64,000 bases of DNA from contig NZ_CP163439.1 in NCBI RefSeq assembly GCF_041052385.1, forward strand, positions 6,313,001 to 6,377,000, in the 5' to 3' direction. The number at the start of each line of letters is the position of its first letter. The stretch's first letter is position 1. Below are positions 52,297-62,210 of this stretch, piece after piece. The translations under genes and the position numbers were made by a program. Below the pieces are notes generated by a model. It did not search any database and had not been told where the DNA came from. It was given only the letters and a program-made list of their open reading frames with translations. The stretch is from Streptomyces sp. R28 (lineage in GTDB: Bacteria; Actinomycetota; Actinomycetes; Streptomycetales; Streptomycetaceae).

Positions 52297-52860
52297 ATGA
52301 CGTATCCGTCGTGGCAGCCGTGGCACGGGAGCCATGCCCCGCTCGGGTGGCAGGGCGGGGGCGCCCCGCAGCCGTGGCCTGTCCAGAGCAGTCCGGCGAT
52401 GCTCGCCTCGCACGCCGACCGTGAGCGTGCCGTGGATGTGCTCAGGGCGGGATTCGGGGAGGGCCGCCTGGAGAAGGACGAGTTCGACAAGCGGATCGAG
52501 CGGGCCTACACGGCCCGTACCGTCGGTGAGCTGGCCCTGCTCGTGGCCGACCTGCCCCAGGGCCCCGTACCGCATCCTGTGCCCGTCACGGCTGTGCCAC
52601 GCACGTTTCTGCCGGCCCGGCCACAGACCAACGGCAAGGCCGTCGGTTCGGCGGTCTGTGGGGTGCTGTGCCTGGTGACCTTCGGGATGACCGGCATCCC
52701 GGCAGTGGTCCTGGGGCACGCGGCCCGCTCCGAGATCCGCCGCACCGGGGAGAGCGGTGACGCGCTCGCCCTGACCGGACTCGTGCTCGGCTGGCTGTCG
52801 ACCGCGGGCTGGGCGCTGCTGCTGACGCTCATGCTTGTGGCCGCCGCGGTGTCCACGTGA
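52297..52860 (+). CDS. DUF1707/DUF4190 membrane protein
   Basis: The 187-residue protein has a Trp/Pro/Gly-rich N-terminus. A DUF1707 domain follows (ASHADRERAVDVLRAGFGEG and RLEKDEFDKRIERAYTARTV, about 38-77). A DUF4190 double-helix membrane domain comes next (VCGVLCLVTFGMTGIPAVVL, GHAARSEIRRTG, LALTGLVLGWLSTAGW). The ATG at 52297 has GGGGGAGG 7 nt upstream. Such two-domain proteins are common in Streptomyces and their role is unknown. It stands between rpoC and the rpsL promoter region. Confidence 0.85.
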   Translation: MTYPSWQPWHGSHAPLGWQGGGAPQPWPVQSSPAMLASHADRERAVDVLRAGFGEGRLEKDEFDKRIERAYTARTVGELALLVADLPQGPVPHPVPVTAVPRTFLPARPQTNGKAVGSAVCGVLCLVTFGMTGIPAVVLGHAARSEIRRTGESGDALALTGLVLGWLSTAGWALLLTLMLVAAAVST

Positions 52861-52994
52861 GGACGGGCCGCGGGTGGCCGGTTCGGGGGTTGTGCGCTAC
52901 GGCCGCGACGTGCCGGGACCGCCGATTCGAAGATCAAACACGGCTCGTGGTCTTGACATGGGCCATGCGGCGAGGTGGGCGAGGCCCATTTGTT

Positions 52995-53023
52995 TTGACC
53001 GCAGCGAATGAGGTAGGTACGCT
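52995..53023 (+). promoter_or_regulatory. str operon (rpsL) promoter
   Basis: TTGACC (52995-53000) and TACGCT (53018-53023) are exactly 17 bp apart, a strong vegetative promoter. The leader to rpsL is about 185 nt. The gap 52861-53216 holds no gene. Confidence 0.75.
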
Positions 53024-53216
53024 CAGACCTTGTGCCTGGGGTGTGCCCTGGCTCTCGTGCGTGCCTTCAACCGCATAGCGAGCTGTGAGCGGCCACCGTA
53101 ATCTGTGCTCTTTTCGCCTCGCGGCGGGAATCCGCCGGATTCGACACACCCGACCGCGTGGGTCGGCGACGTTCCAGGTTAGCTTCACCATTCGGCACAC
53201 AGAAACCGGAGAAGTA

Positions 53217-53588
53217 GTGCCTACGATCCAGCAGCTGGTCCGGAAGGGCCGGCAGGACAAGGTCGAGAAGAACAAGACGCCCGCACTCGAGGGTTCCCCT
53301 CAGCGTCGTGGCGTCTGCACGCGTGTGTTCACGACCACCCCGAAGAAGCCGAACTCGGCCCTGCGTAAGGTCGCGCGTGTGCGTCTGACCAGCGGGATCG
53401 AGGTCACCGCTTACATTCCGGGTGAGGGACACAACCTGCAGGAGCACTCCATCGTGCTCGTGCGTGGTGGCCGTGTGAAGGACCTGCCTGGTGTTCGTTA
53501 CAAGATCATCCGCGGCTCCCTTGACACCCAGGGTGTCAAGAACCGCAAGCAGGCCCGCAGCCGCTACGGCGCCAAGAAGGAGAAGTAA
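53217..53588 (+). CDS. rpsL: 30S ribosomal protein S12
   Basis: The 123-residue protein is canonical S12 (MPTIQQLVRKGRQDKVEKNK). The decoding-site motifs TTPKKPNSALRKVARVRL and RGGRVKDLPGVRYKIIRG show lysines at the positions where streptomycin resistance mutations occur, so it is wild type. It starts at GTG 53217 with GGAGAAG upstream. It heads the rpsL-rpsG-fusA-tuf operon. Confidence 0.97.
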   Translation: MPTIQQLVRKGRQDKVEKNKTPALEGSPQRRGVCTRVFTTTPKKPNSALRKVARVRLTSGIEVTAYIPGEGHNLQEHSIVLVRGGRVKDLPGVRYKIIRGSLDTQGVKNRKQARSRYGAKKEK

Positions 53589-53590
53589 GA

Positions 53591-54061
53591 AAGCCTCGTA
53601 AGGGCCCCGCCCCGAAGCGCCCGGTCATCATCGACCCGGTCTACGGTTCTCCTCTGGTGACCTCCCTCATCAACAAGGTGCTGCTGAACGGCAAGCGCTC
53701 CACCGCCGAGCGCATCGTCTACGGCGCCATGGAGGGTCTGCGTGAGAAGACGGGCAACGACCCGATCATCACGCTGAAGCGCGCGCTGGAGAACATCAAG
53801 CCGACCCTCGAGGTCAAGTCCCGCCGTGTCGGTGGTGCGACGTACCAGGTTCCGATCGAGGTCAAGCCCGGTCGCGCCAACACGCTCGCGCTGCGCTGGC
53901 TGGTCGGTTACTCCCGCGCCCGTCGCGAGAAGACCATGACCGAGCGTCTGCTCAACGAGCTTCTCGACGCTTCGAACGGCCTCGGTGCGGCCGTCAAGAA
54001 GCGCGAGGACACCCACAAGATGGCCGAGTCCAACAAGGCCTTCGCGCACTACCGCTGGTAG
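53591..54061 (+). CDS. rpsG: 30S ribosomal protein S7; start codon position reads AAG
   Basis: The frame encodes the full 156-residue S7. After the start position it reads PRKGPAPKRPVIIDPVYGSP, and it ends NKAFAHYRW. The codon at 53591-53593, where Streptomyces S7 has its initiator Met, is AAG. The Shine-Dalgarno GGAG lies 8 nt before it, as expected for a start there. No ATG, GTG or TTG occurs in frame between this codon and GTG 53657, which would remove 22 conserved rRNA-binding residues. The S7 frame runs open back into rpsL without a usable start. A sequencing error (T to A, or loss of a T) is the simplest explanation. Confidence 0.9.
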   Translation, partial: KPRKGPAPKRPVIIDPVYGSPLVTSLINKVLLNGKRSTAERIVYGAMEGLREKTGNDPIITLKRALENIKPTLEVKSRRVGGATYQVPIEVKPGRANTLALRWLVGYSRARREKTMTERLLNELLDASNGLGAAVKKREDTHKMAESNKAFAHYRW

Positions 54062-54100
54062 TCGCAGACCCCATCGAGACCGAGAGAAGACTGAAGCCTT

Positions 54101-56227
54101 ATGGCTACCACTTCACTTGACCTGGCCAAGGTCCGCAACATCGGGATCATGGCCCACATCGACGCGGGCAAGACGACCACCACCGAGCGGATCCTCTTCT
54201 ACACCGGCGTCAGCTACAAGATCGGTGAGGTCCACGACGGCGCTGCCACGATGGACTGGATGGAGCAGGAGCAGGAGCGTGGCATCACGATCACCTCTGC
54301 TGCCACCACCTGTCACTGGCCCCTCGAGGACAACGACTACACGATCAACATCATCGACACCCCGGGGCACGTCGACTTCACGGTCGAGGTGGAGCGTTCG
54401 CTCCGCGTCCTCGACGGTGCCGTCACGGTGTTCGACGGTGTCGCCGGTGTTGAGCCGCAGTCCGAGACGGTGTGGCGTCAGGCCGACCGTTACGGCGTGC
54501 CGCGCATCTGCTTCGTGAACAAGCTGGACCGTACCGGCGCCGAGTTCCACCGCTGCGTGGACATGATCTCGGACCGCCTGGGCGCCCAGCCGCTCGTCAT
54601 GCAGCTTCCGATCGGCGCCGAGGCCGACTTCAAGGGCGTCGTGGACCTGGTCCGCATGAAGGCGCTCGTGTGGTCCGCCGAGGCCGCCAAGGGCGAGATG
54701 TACGACGTCGTCGACATCCCGGCCACGCACACCGAGGCTGCCGAGGAGTACCGCGGCAAGCTGATCGAGGGCGTCGCCGAGAACGACGAAGAGATCATGG
54801 AGCTGTACCTGGAGGGCCAGGAGCCCACCGAGGAGCAGCTGTACGCCGCGATCCGTCGCATCACCATCGCGTCCGGCAAGTCCAACGACACCACGGTCAC
54901 CCCGGTGTTCTGTGGCACCGCGTTCAAGAACAAGGGCGTCCAGCCCCTGCTCGACGCGGTCGTGCGCTACCTGCCGACCCCGCTCGACGTCGAGGCCATC
55001 GAGGGCCACGACGTCAAGGACCCTGAGGTCGTCGTCAAGCGCAAGCCGTCCGAGGACGAGCCGCTGTCCGCGCTGGCGTTCAAGATCATGAGCGACCCGC
55101 ACCTCGGCAAGCTCACCTTCGTCCGGGTTTACTCGGGCCGCCTGGAGTCCGGCACCGCGGTGCTGAACTCCGTCAAGGGCAAGAAGGAGCGCATCGGCAA
55201 GATCTACCGCATGCACGCGAACAAGCGTGAGGAGATCGAGTCGGTGGGCGCCGGCGACATCATCGCCGTCATGGGTCTGAAGCAGACCACGACCGGTGAG
55301 ACGCTGTGCGACGACAAGCAGCCGGTGATCCTGGAGTCCATGGACTTCCCGGCGCCGGTCATCCAGGTCGCCATCGAGCCCAAGTCGAAGGGCGACCAGG
55401 AGAAGCTGGGCGTCGCGATCCAGCGCCTGGCCGAGGAGGACCCGTCCTTCCAGGTCCACTCGGACGAGGAGACGGGCCAGACCATCATTGGTGGTATGGG
55501 CGAGCTGCACCTCGAGGTGCTGGTCGACCGTATGCGCCGTGAGTTCAAGGTCGAGGCCAACGTCGGCAAGCCGCAGGTCGCCTACCGTGAGACGATCCGC
55601 AAGGCCGTCGAGCGCGTCGACTACACGCACAAGAAGCAGACTGGTGGTACTGGCCAGTTCGCCAAGGTGCAGATCGCGATCGAGCCGATCGAGGGCGGCG
55701 ACGCCTCGTACGAGTTCGTGAACAAGGTGACCGGTGGTCGTATCCCGAAGGAGTACATCCCTTCGGTCGACGCCGGTGCGCAGGAGGCCATGCAGTTCGG
55801 CATCCTCGCCGGTTACGAGATGACCGGCGTGCGCGTCACCCTGATCGACGGTGGCTACCACGAGGTCGACTCCTCCGAGCTCGCGTTCAAGATCGCCGGT
55901 TCGCAGGCCTTCAAGGAGGCCGCGCGCAAGGCCAGCCCCGTTCTCCTTGAGCCGATGATGGCCGTTGAGGTCACCACGCCCGAGGACTACATGGGCGAGG
56001 TCATCGGCGACATCAACTCCCGCCGTGGCCAGATCCAGGCCATGGAGGAGCGGGCGGGTGCTCGCGTCGTGAAGGGCCTCGTGCCCCTCTCGGAGATGTT
56101 CGGCTACGTCGGCGACCTGCGCAGCAAGACGTCCGGCCGTGCCAGCTACTCCATGCAGTTCGACTCCTACGCCGAGGTTCCGCGGAACGTCGCCGAGGAG
56201 ATCATCGCGAAGGCCAAGGGCGAGTAA
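54101..56227 (+). CDS. fusA: Elongation factor G
   Basis: The 708-residue translocase GTPase has G1 AHIDAGKTTTTERI (about 17-30), switch II DTPGHVDFTVEVERSLRVLD and G4 NKLD. The downstream domains II-V include GGMGELHLEVLVDRMRREFK. It is a complete classical EF-G, not the ribosomal-protection or paralogous type. The ATG has GAGAGAAG upstream. It is co-transcribed with rpsG. Confidence 0.97.
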   Translation: MATTSLDLAKVRNIGIMAHIDAGKTTTTERILFYTGVSYKIGEVHDGAATMDWMEQEQERGITITSAATTCHWPLEDNDYTINIIDTPGHVDFTVEVERSLRVLDGAVTVFDGVAGVEPQSETVWRQADRYGVPRICFVNKLDRTGAEFHRCVDMISDRLGAQPLVMQLPIGAEADFKGVVDLVRMKALVWSAEAAKGEMYDVVDIPATHTEAAEEYRGKLIEGVAENDEEIMELYLEGQEPTEEQLYAAIRRITIASGKSNDTTVTPVFCGTAFKNKGVQPLLDAVVRYLPTPLDVEAIEGHDVKDPEVVVKRKPSEDEPLSALAFKIMSDPHLGKLTFVRVYSGRLESGTAVLNSVKGKKERIGKIYRMHANKREEIESVGAGDIIAVMGLKQTTTGETLCDDKQPVILESMDFPAPVIQVAIEPKSKGDQEKLGVAIQRLAEEDPSFQVHSDEETGQTIIGGMGELHLEVLVDRMRREFKVEANVGKPQVAYRETIRKAVERVDYTHKKQTGGTGQFAKVQIAIEPIEGGDASYEFVNKVTGGRIPKEYIPSVDAGAQEAMQFGILAGYEMTGVRVTLIDGGYHEVDSSELAFKIAGSQAFKEAARKASPVLLEPMMAVEVTTPEDYMGEVIGDINSRRGQIQAMEERAGARVVKGLVPLSEMFGYVGDLRSKTSGRASYSMQFDSYAEVPRNVAEEIIAKAKGE

Positions 56228-56252
56228 CGCTCCGCGTTCACACGCTTTAGGC

Positions 56253-56280
56253 TTGACTCCGGAGCCGCCAGGGGTATTCA
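56253..56280 (+). promoter_or_regulatory. Internal tuf promoter
   Basis: TTGACT (56253-56258) and TATTCA (56275-56280) are 16 bp apart in the 154-bp fusA-tuf gap. A dedicated tuf promoter at this place is known in Streptomyces and fits the high EF-Tu demand. Confidence 0.55.
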
Positions 56281-56381
56281 CCCACATTCGTGGGGGGATG
56301 CCCCCGGGCCCGGGCTTTCCAGCAAAGATCACCTGGCGCCGATGAAGCAAGGCGTTCAGAACCACTCCACAGGAGGACCCC

Positions 56382-57575
<1,194 letters not shown>

Positions 57576-57615
57576 GCTTGTTGGTTTGACCTGGTAGCTC
57601 CAACGCGAGCTCCTG

Positions 57616-57651
57616 AAGGGGCCCGCACGACTTCGGTCGTGCGGGCCCCTT
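57616..57651 (+). terminator. Strong terminator after tuf
   Basis: A perfect 16-bp stem (AAGGGGCCCGCACGAC with its complement) is capped by a C(TTCG)G tetraloop and followed by TTTGCTTTT, the clearest intrinsic terminator in the window. Confidence 0.95.
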
Positions 57652-57675
57652 TGCTTTTCCGGCGTGTGGGACGCG

Positions 57676-58185
57676 TCAGGTGTTGGAGCCGTCCTCGACG
57701 AGGCAGAAGTCGACGTGGCTGAGACCGTAGTAGGTCATGTTCGCCGGGTTGACCGGCGCGTGGAGCTCCTGGTCGGCCTGGATGCCCGTGGGCCGGTAGT
57801 CGTAGAGGTTGGCCACCGGGCCGCCCTTGACGATGACGCCGATGGCGGCGAAGTCGTCGGAGATGGTGAAGTCGAAGGTGTTGTCGGTGCCGATGTTGCT
57901 GATGGTGATCTCGTCGTCGTCCCCGAACGACCCCGCCGTCACCGGATCGACCTTGACGATCCGGTCGCAGGTGAAGGGGCTGATGGAGGCGGGCAGTGAG
58001 TCGAAGGTCGGGTTACCCGGCACCTCCACCGGCTGCTCGCCGGAGGCGCTGGGAGCCCCGGCCACTGCCGACGCGGGGCCGGCCGCGAAGGCGACCGCAA
58101 GTGCCGTGGTCAGGCCGAGGCCGACGCAGCGCGCTCCCCATCTCGCTCGTGTCGACCGTGTGGTTGCTCGAGTGGTTACTCGCAC
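57676..58185 (-). CDS. Secreted protein of unknown function
   Basis: The 169-residue protein has a twin-Arg-free, Arg-rich Sec signal (GARCVGLGLTTALAVAFAAG, cleavage at ASA). The mature part ends with KGGPVANLYDYRPTGIQADQ followed by LHAPVNPANMTYYGLSHVDF and CLVEDGSN, a pattern I know from other uncharacterised streptomycete exported proteins. Two cysteines (FTCDRI and DFCLVE) may form a disulfide. GTG 58185 was chosen because AAAGGAG lies 8 nt upstream; the open frame extends to 58509 but lacks a signal there. It converges on tuf. Confidence 0.75.
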   Translation of the reverse strand: MRVTTRATTRSTRARWGARCVGLGLTTALAVAFAAGPASAVAGAPSASGEQPVEVPGNPTFDSLPASISPFTCDRIVKVDPVTAGSFGDDDEITISNIGTDNTFDFTISDDFAAIGVIVKGGPVANLYDYRPTGIQADQELHAPVNPANMTYYGLSHVDFCLVEDGSNT

Positions 58186-58505
58186 GACGAGTGCTCCTTT
58201 TGTTCTGGGTGTACCGGATTTCGCCCGTGCGGACACTCGCACCTCTTCTTTCGGTGATTCGAGTGCTGATTCGCAGCCGCTGACGGGCATCTGATCATTT
58301 GCACAATCTGATGAACGCCACTCCCCAGGGATTCCTCTGCCTAGGCCGTCCGGGTCGCAGAGCACCGGAAAGGCCGAGCGCCGGCGCGTGGTGGCGGGTG
58401 TTCGATGAGGGCGTCGCGCCCGTGTGCCCGGCCGGTTGCCGCCATCCGTGGGCTCGTCGTACAGCCGTAAGAAACGCCCATCAGTAAGTCGTGCCAGTAG
58501 GACAT

Positions 58506-58529
58506 ACATTCAAAAAATGTTGATATAAC
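58506..58529 (+). promoter_or_regulatory. AT-rich promoter/operator of the polysaccharide cluster
   Basis: ACATT-CAAAA-AATGT (58506-58520) is an inverted repeat immediately followed by TATAAC (58524-58529), a good -10. No good -35 is visible, so an activator may be needed. The 424-bp gap 58186-58609 otherwise holds no gene and is locally AT-rich, unlike the rest of the window. Confidence 0.5.
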
Positions 58530-58609
58530 CCTCATATGGGGCGTGTGCTGCTCCTTCAATGCAGCCGCGCCCCACGTCTTCGCCGAGGGCCGGGGTCACA
58601 GGGAGAACC

Positions 58610-60082
58610 ATGCGGCAGTCCACCAGCGCGGTGTCAGGGCAGACGATTCGCCTCACACCGCACCGGTCCACCACGCCCAAACGCACTGCGGACGGGTGGT
58701 ACGTACCGGTCGCGGTCTGCGCGGACTCCTTGGGGATGGCGCTGCCGACCGGGGTGGCCTTCTCCGCGATCGGTGCGGCCCACCCCGTGCAGCAGGCGGT
58801 GGCGATCACGTTCGTCTGGGTGCTCGTGGGCCTCGCTGCCGCGCGTTACGCGTCCTCGACCTGGGACGAAGGGGCCCCGGTCGGACCGGTGGTGCGGGAC
58901 TGGCTGGTGCTGCTCGGCGCCCTGGCCGTGCTGCGGACCGTGTTCGGGCTCGGCGAGCCGCCCGCAGCGGTTCTCGCCGCGCTGTGTCCGTCGTTGGCGG
59001 TCACCGTGGTCTGCCGCAAGGCGATCCACCGCCGCATCCTGGCCGTACGCAGGCGCGCCCGAGGGCTTCGACGTGTCCTCGTCGTCGGTGAGGCCGGGGC
59101 CGTGGACGCCGTGGTCGGACAGCTCGCCGAACGTACGGACCACGGGTACGTGGTGGTTGGGGCCTGTGTGCTGGGCGAGGGCGAGGTGTTGTCCGGCCTG
59201 CCCGTGTCGGCCCGGCTGCGGGCCGGCGCGCCGAGTGCTGCGGACGAGGATGCCGTGGCCGTGTCGGAGGCGGCTGAGGCGCTCGGTGCCGACCTGGTCT
59301 TCGTCACCGCGGGCAGGCACATGTGCGGGGACCGGCTTCGGCGGTTGTCGTGGGCCCTGCACGACCGGGGCCGCCGGCTGATGGTGCTGCCCGGCATCGT
59401 CGAAGTGGCCCGGCGCAGGGTCCGTATCGCCTCGGCGGCCGGGCTCACCCTGCTGGACGTCTCACCGCCGACGCGCCGTGGGCTGCCGACGCTGCTGAAG
59501 GCCGCCACGGACCGGGCAGGCTCGCTCGTCCTGCTCATGGTGCTTGCTCCACTGTTCGCACTGCTGGCGCTCGCCGTGCGCATGACTTCGCCGGGGCCGG
59601 TCATCTACCGTCAGGTCCGCGTCGGCCGGGACGGGACGCCTTTCCCCATGTGGAAGTTCCGGACCATGGTCGTGGACGCGGACCGGATGAAGGGTGACCT
59701 GGCGGAGGCGAACGAACACGACGGTCACATGTTCAAGCTGCGCCGGGATCCGCGGGTCACGTCCGCCGGGCGCTTTCTGCGCCGCTATTCGCTGGACGAG
59801 CTGCCCCAGTTGGCCAATGTCCTCCTCGGCCACATGTCGCTGGTGGGACCCCGTCCGCCGCTGCCCGAGGAAGTCGCCCGCTACGACCAGGTGGAGATGC
59901 GCCGACTGAGTGTCAAACCCGGCCTCACGGGACTGTGGCAGGTGAGCGGCAGATCCGATCTGTCCTGGCACGAGACCGTCTCGCTCGATCTGCGGTACGT
60001 CGACAACTGGTCGTGGACCTGGGACATGACGGTCATGGCCCGCACCGTCCGCGCTGTGCTGGACGGGCGCGGCGCCTACTGA
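58610..60082 (+). CDS. Polyprenyl-phosphate sugar-1-phosphate transferase (WbaP/WcaJ type)
   Basis: The 490-residue protein has N-terminal membrane helices (about 30-150) and a Rossmann-like middle domain (RRVLVVGEAGAVDAVVGQLA). The catalytic domain starts at about 290: RAGSLVLLMVLAPLFALLAL, SPGPVIYRQVRVGRDGTPF, MWKFRTM, SLDELPQLANVLLGHMSLVG, PRPPLP and KPGLTGLWQVSGRSDLSWHE. It transfers a sugar phosphate to undecaprenyl phosphate, starting exopolysaccharide synthesis. ATG 58610 follows AGGGAGA. It is the first gene of the cluster. Confidence 0.93.
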   Translation: MRQSTSAVSGQTIRLTPHRSTTPKRTADGWYVPVAVCADSLGMALPTGVAFSAIGAAHPVQQAVAITFVWVLVGLAAARYASSTWDEGAPVGPVVRDWLVLLGALAVLRTVFGLGEPPAAVLAALCPSLAVTVVCRKAIHRRILAVRRRARGLRRVLVVGEAGAVDAVVGQLAERTDHGYVVVGACVLGEGEVLSGLPVSARLRAGAPSAADEDAVAVSEAAEALGADLVFVTAGRHMCGDRLRRLSWALHDRGRRLMVLPGIVEVARRRVRIASAAGLTLLDVSPPTRRGLPTLLKAATDRAGSLVLLMVLAPLFALLALAVRMTSPGPVIYRQVRVGRDGTPFPMWKFRTMVVDADRMKGDLAEANEHDGHMFKLRRDPRVTSAGRFLRRYSLDELPQLANVLLGHMSLVGPRPPLPEEVARYDQVEMRRLSVKPGLTGLWQVSGRSDLSWHETVSLDLRYVDNWSWTWDMTVMARTVRAVLDGRGAY

Positions 60083-60116
60083 AGAAGGGGTGGTCCGGGG
60101 TCCTGGATCGAACCAG

Positions 60117-61823
60117 TCAGGAGAGCCGGCACACCGAATCGAGATTCAGGGAGCGCACATACCGCTCGTCGACCTCGGCACCGCGGTAGCGCAGCAGGCG
60201 GGCTTCCTCCGGGATGACCGGCGTGCACTGTGAATCCAGCTTCAGGCGGAGGTCGTTACGCAGGTACAGCCACATTCCGTGGACCACGACCGGCGTGTAG
60301 TTGTCCCGGAAGTATGTGATGCCGTACAGCTTCGAGGCCTCCGACCACATGCCGTGTGTCTCCACCAGATCGGGTTTGTTGGCCGTCAGGTAGGAGGGCA
60401 TCGCCGCGTAGCCGTCTCGGGCGAGCGCGGCGTTGGCCAGCAGGGCGAGGTCAAGAATCCGCAGTTTCGTACAGCACAGACTCGAGCCGCCGACGTCCGG
60501 GGTCAACACGGTCAGTGCCGGCTGTCCCAGCTTCGCCCGCACCTCATCCATCGCCTCGCCGGTCATTCGGTAGGCCGCCGGGGTGACAGCCACCTCGGTC
60601 TCGGGGTGGAGTCGTGCGGCGATGAACTGCTTTTCGATGCCGCAGGCCGTGAGCAGAAGCAGTGCGGCGATCACGGCGAAGAGGCGTGGCGTGGACTTCA
60701 GGAAATGCATGACGTGAGGCTTCGACAGCGCGACCGCCACCACGCCCAGCGCGATCGCGGACTGCTCCATCCGTCCGATGTAGCCCCAGTTTCGTCCGAT
60801 CCCCAGGTTGAATACCGCGACAGCTGCGATGTAGCCGAGGCTGAAGCTCGCGACGGGGTGGACGCTCCGTGAGCGCATTCGCCTGAACGCCTCGGTGCCC
60901 ACCGACCGCCATCCGCTGTGCATGGCGGTCAACGCCGTGATGGCGATGACGGCTGCCGGCAGCAGGACGTAGAGGACCTCCGCCGCGGCCACGCACACCT
61001 GCAGGATGTGCCTGATCGGCGAGTCCGCGCTGTACGGGCTGGACCGCTTCGCAATCATCGTGTTCGGCAGCAGCGAGCCGAAGAGCGCCAGGCGGACTGC
61101 TGTGAGCACAGCAAAGGAGAGAACGGCCCCCGCGGCCAGGGTCACCGCCCGGCGATACTCCTTCGAGCAGAGCGCCAGCACCACAGCGCCGGCAATGACG
61201 TAGCCGACGGCTTCCGCCCGGATCCACGGGGCTGTGGCAGCCAGCAGCATCAGGCCGATCCCCTCATGTCGGTGGCCGCTCCGCAGCAGCCGTACGATCG
61301 CGAGCGCGGCCGCCGACAGTGACGTCATCTCCATTCCGTTGATGGTCTCGTTGAGGAACGGCCCGTACGCGAAGAGCACCAGGCTGACCGTCCAGGCCTG
61401 GAGGCGACCGTACTGTCGCAGCATGGTGTGAAGCAGCGCGGCACCGATGGCTGCGAAGAGTCCGGACCACAGCTGGCCGGCCAGGATCATGCCGTCGAAG
61501 TCCAGCGGCAGCACCCGGTAGGTGCCCGCCATCAGCAGGAACCAAAATGGGCTCGAGAATCCCTCGACCGTCTCTGAGGGCGCTGTCAGCGCAATCTGGC
61601 CGGACTCGGCGAAGGTGCGTGCAAACGCCAGGGTGATGGATCCGTCGTCCCAGCCGTTCGCCCCGATGAACAGAGCGAGGGTGGTGTGGATGAGAAGTAC
61701 CGCGCAGAACAGGCCGTAGGAAAGGGGCCGGTCTCTCCTTTCGGCTTCCCGTCGAGGCGCTGATGTGAGGTCGTCCGTCGTGCGGATGACGCCGAGATCG
61801 CCTGTCGTCTGCCCAGCGTGCAT
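60117..61823 (-). CDS. GT-C-fold membrane glycosyltransferase, AftB-like
   Basis: The 568-residue protein has about 10-11 membrane helices and a C-terminal extracellular domain (from about residue 410). The first loop carries Asp59-Asp60 in ANGWDDGSITLAFARTFAES and then ETVEGFSSPFWFLLMAGTYR. This is the GT-C acidic-pair motif seen in mycobacterial AftB-type arabinofuranosyltransferases, which use decaprenyl-phosphate sugars. The start ATG has AAGGA 8 nt upstream. It lies opposite to its neighbours inside the polysaccharide cluster. The donor sugar and acceptor are unknown. Confidence 0.75.
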   Translation of the reverse strand: MHAGQTTGDLGVIRTTDDLTSAPRREAERRDRPLSYGLFCAVLLIHTTLALFIGANGWDDGSITLAFARTFAESGQIALTAPSETVEGFSSPFWFLLMAGTYRVLPLDFDGMILAGQLWSGLFAAIGAALLHTMLRQYGRLQAWTVSLVLFAYGPFLNETINGMEMTSLSAAALAIVRLLRSGHRHEGIGLMLLAATAPWIRAEAVGYVIAGAVVLALCSKEYRRAVTLAAGAVLSFAVLTAVRLALFGSLLPNTMIAKRSSPYSADSPIRHILQVCVAAAEVLYVLLPAAVIAITALTAMHSGWRSVGTEAFRRMRSRSVHPVASFSLGYIAAVAVFNLGIGRNWGYIGRMEQSAIALGVVAVALSKPHVMHFLKSTPRLFAVIAALLLLTACGIEKQFIAARLHPETEVAVTPAAYRMTGEAMDEVRAKLGQPALTVLTPDVGGSSLCCTKLRILDLALLANAALARDGYAAMPSYLTANKPDLVETHGMWSEASKLYGITYFRDNYTPVVVHGMWLYLRNDLRLKLDSQCTPVIPEEARLLRYRGAEVDERYVRSLNLDSVCRLS

Positions 61824-62210
61824 GCCGTCTGTCCTTGTGTCGGAATCCCGGACTTCTTGCTACGGGAATTCATTTCGACTCAGCGATGACATGGTCCATC
61901 GATCGGAATGGGCGGCGGTCGCGGGCACGCTCACAGCCGAGGCCAATCGGGTGGATCTCACGATAAGTCCGCTTGTCTCATCGGGTGCAATGGGATCGAG
62001 CGCTTACGTTCGTGTCGTGGCGATCATGGTGATCATGGCGGAGCAGTCATCCATGGACGAGTTGCAAGGGGCACGATTACGCGAACGGCTCACCTCACCC
62101 AGCTGGTCGACCGCGTCGCTCCAGGTGATTTCGGAATCCTCGCGCACGGACGCCATTGAGGATGTGGCAAGCGGTGATCGTTGCGCCTGCTCAGGCATGA
62201 GGTTGAGAGA
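61824..62210. other. Intergenic region of the polysaccharide cluster
   Basis: This 387-bp divergent gap contains open frames, but they lack codon bias and family resemblance. Promoters for the GT-C and phosphatidyltransferase genes must lie here, yet I could not pick convincing hexamers. Confidence 0.4.

Noticed and set aside
53217..53588. Streptomycin-resistance allele of rpsL
   Set aside because: Lysines in TPKKPNS and RVKDLPG are present, so it is wild type.
53657..54061. Short S7 starting at GTG 53657
   Set aside because: It lacks 22 conserved N-terminal residues and has no Shine-Dalgarno sequence at the right distance.
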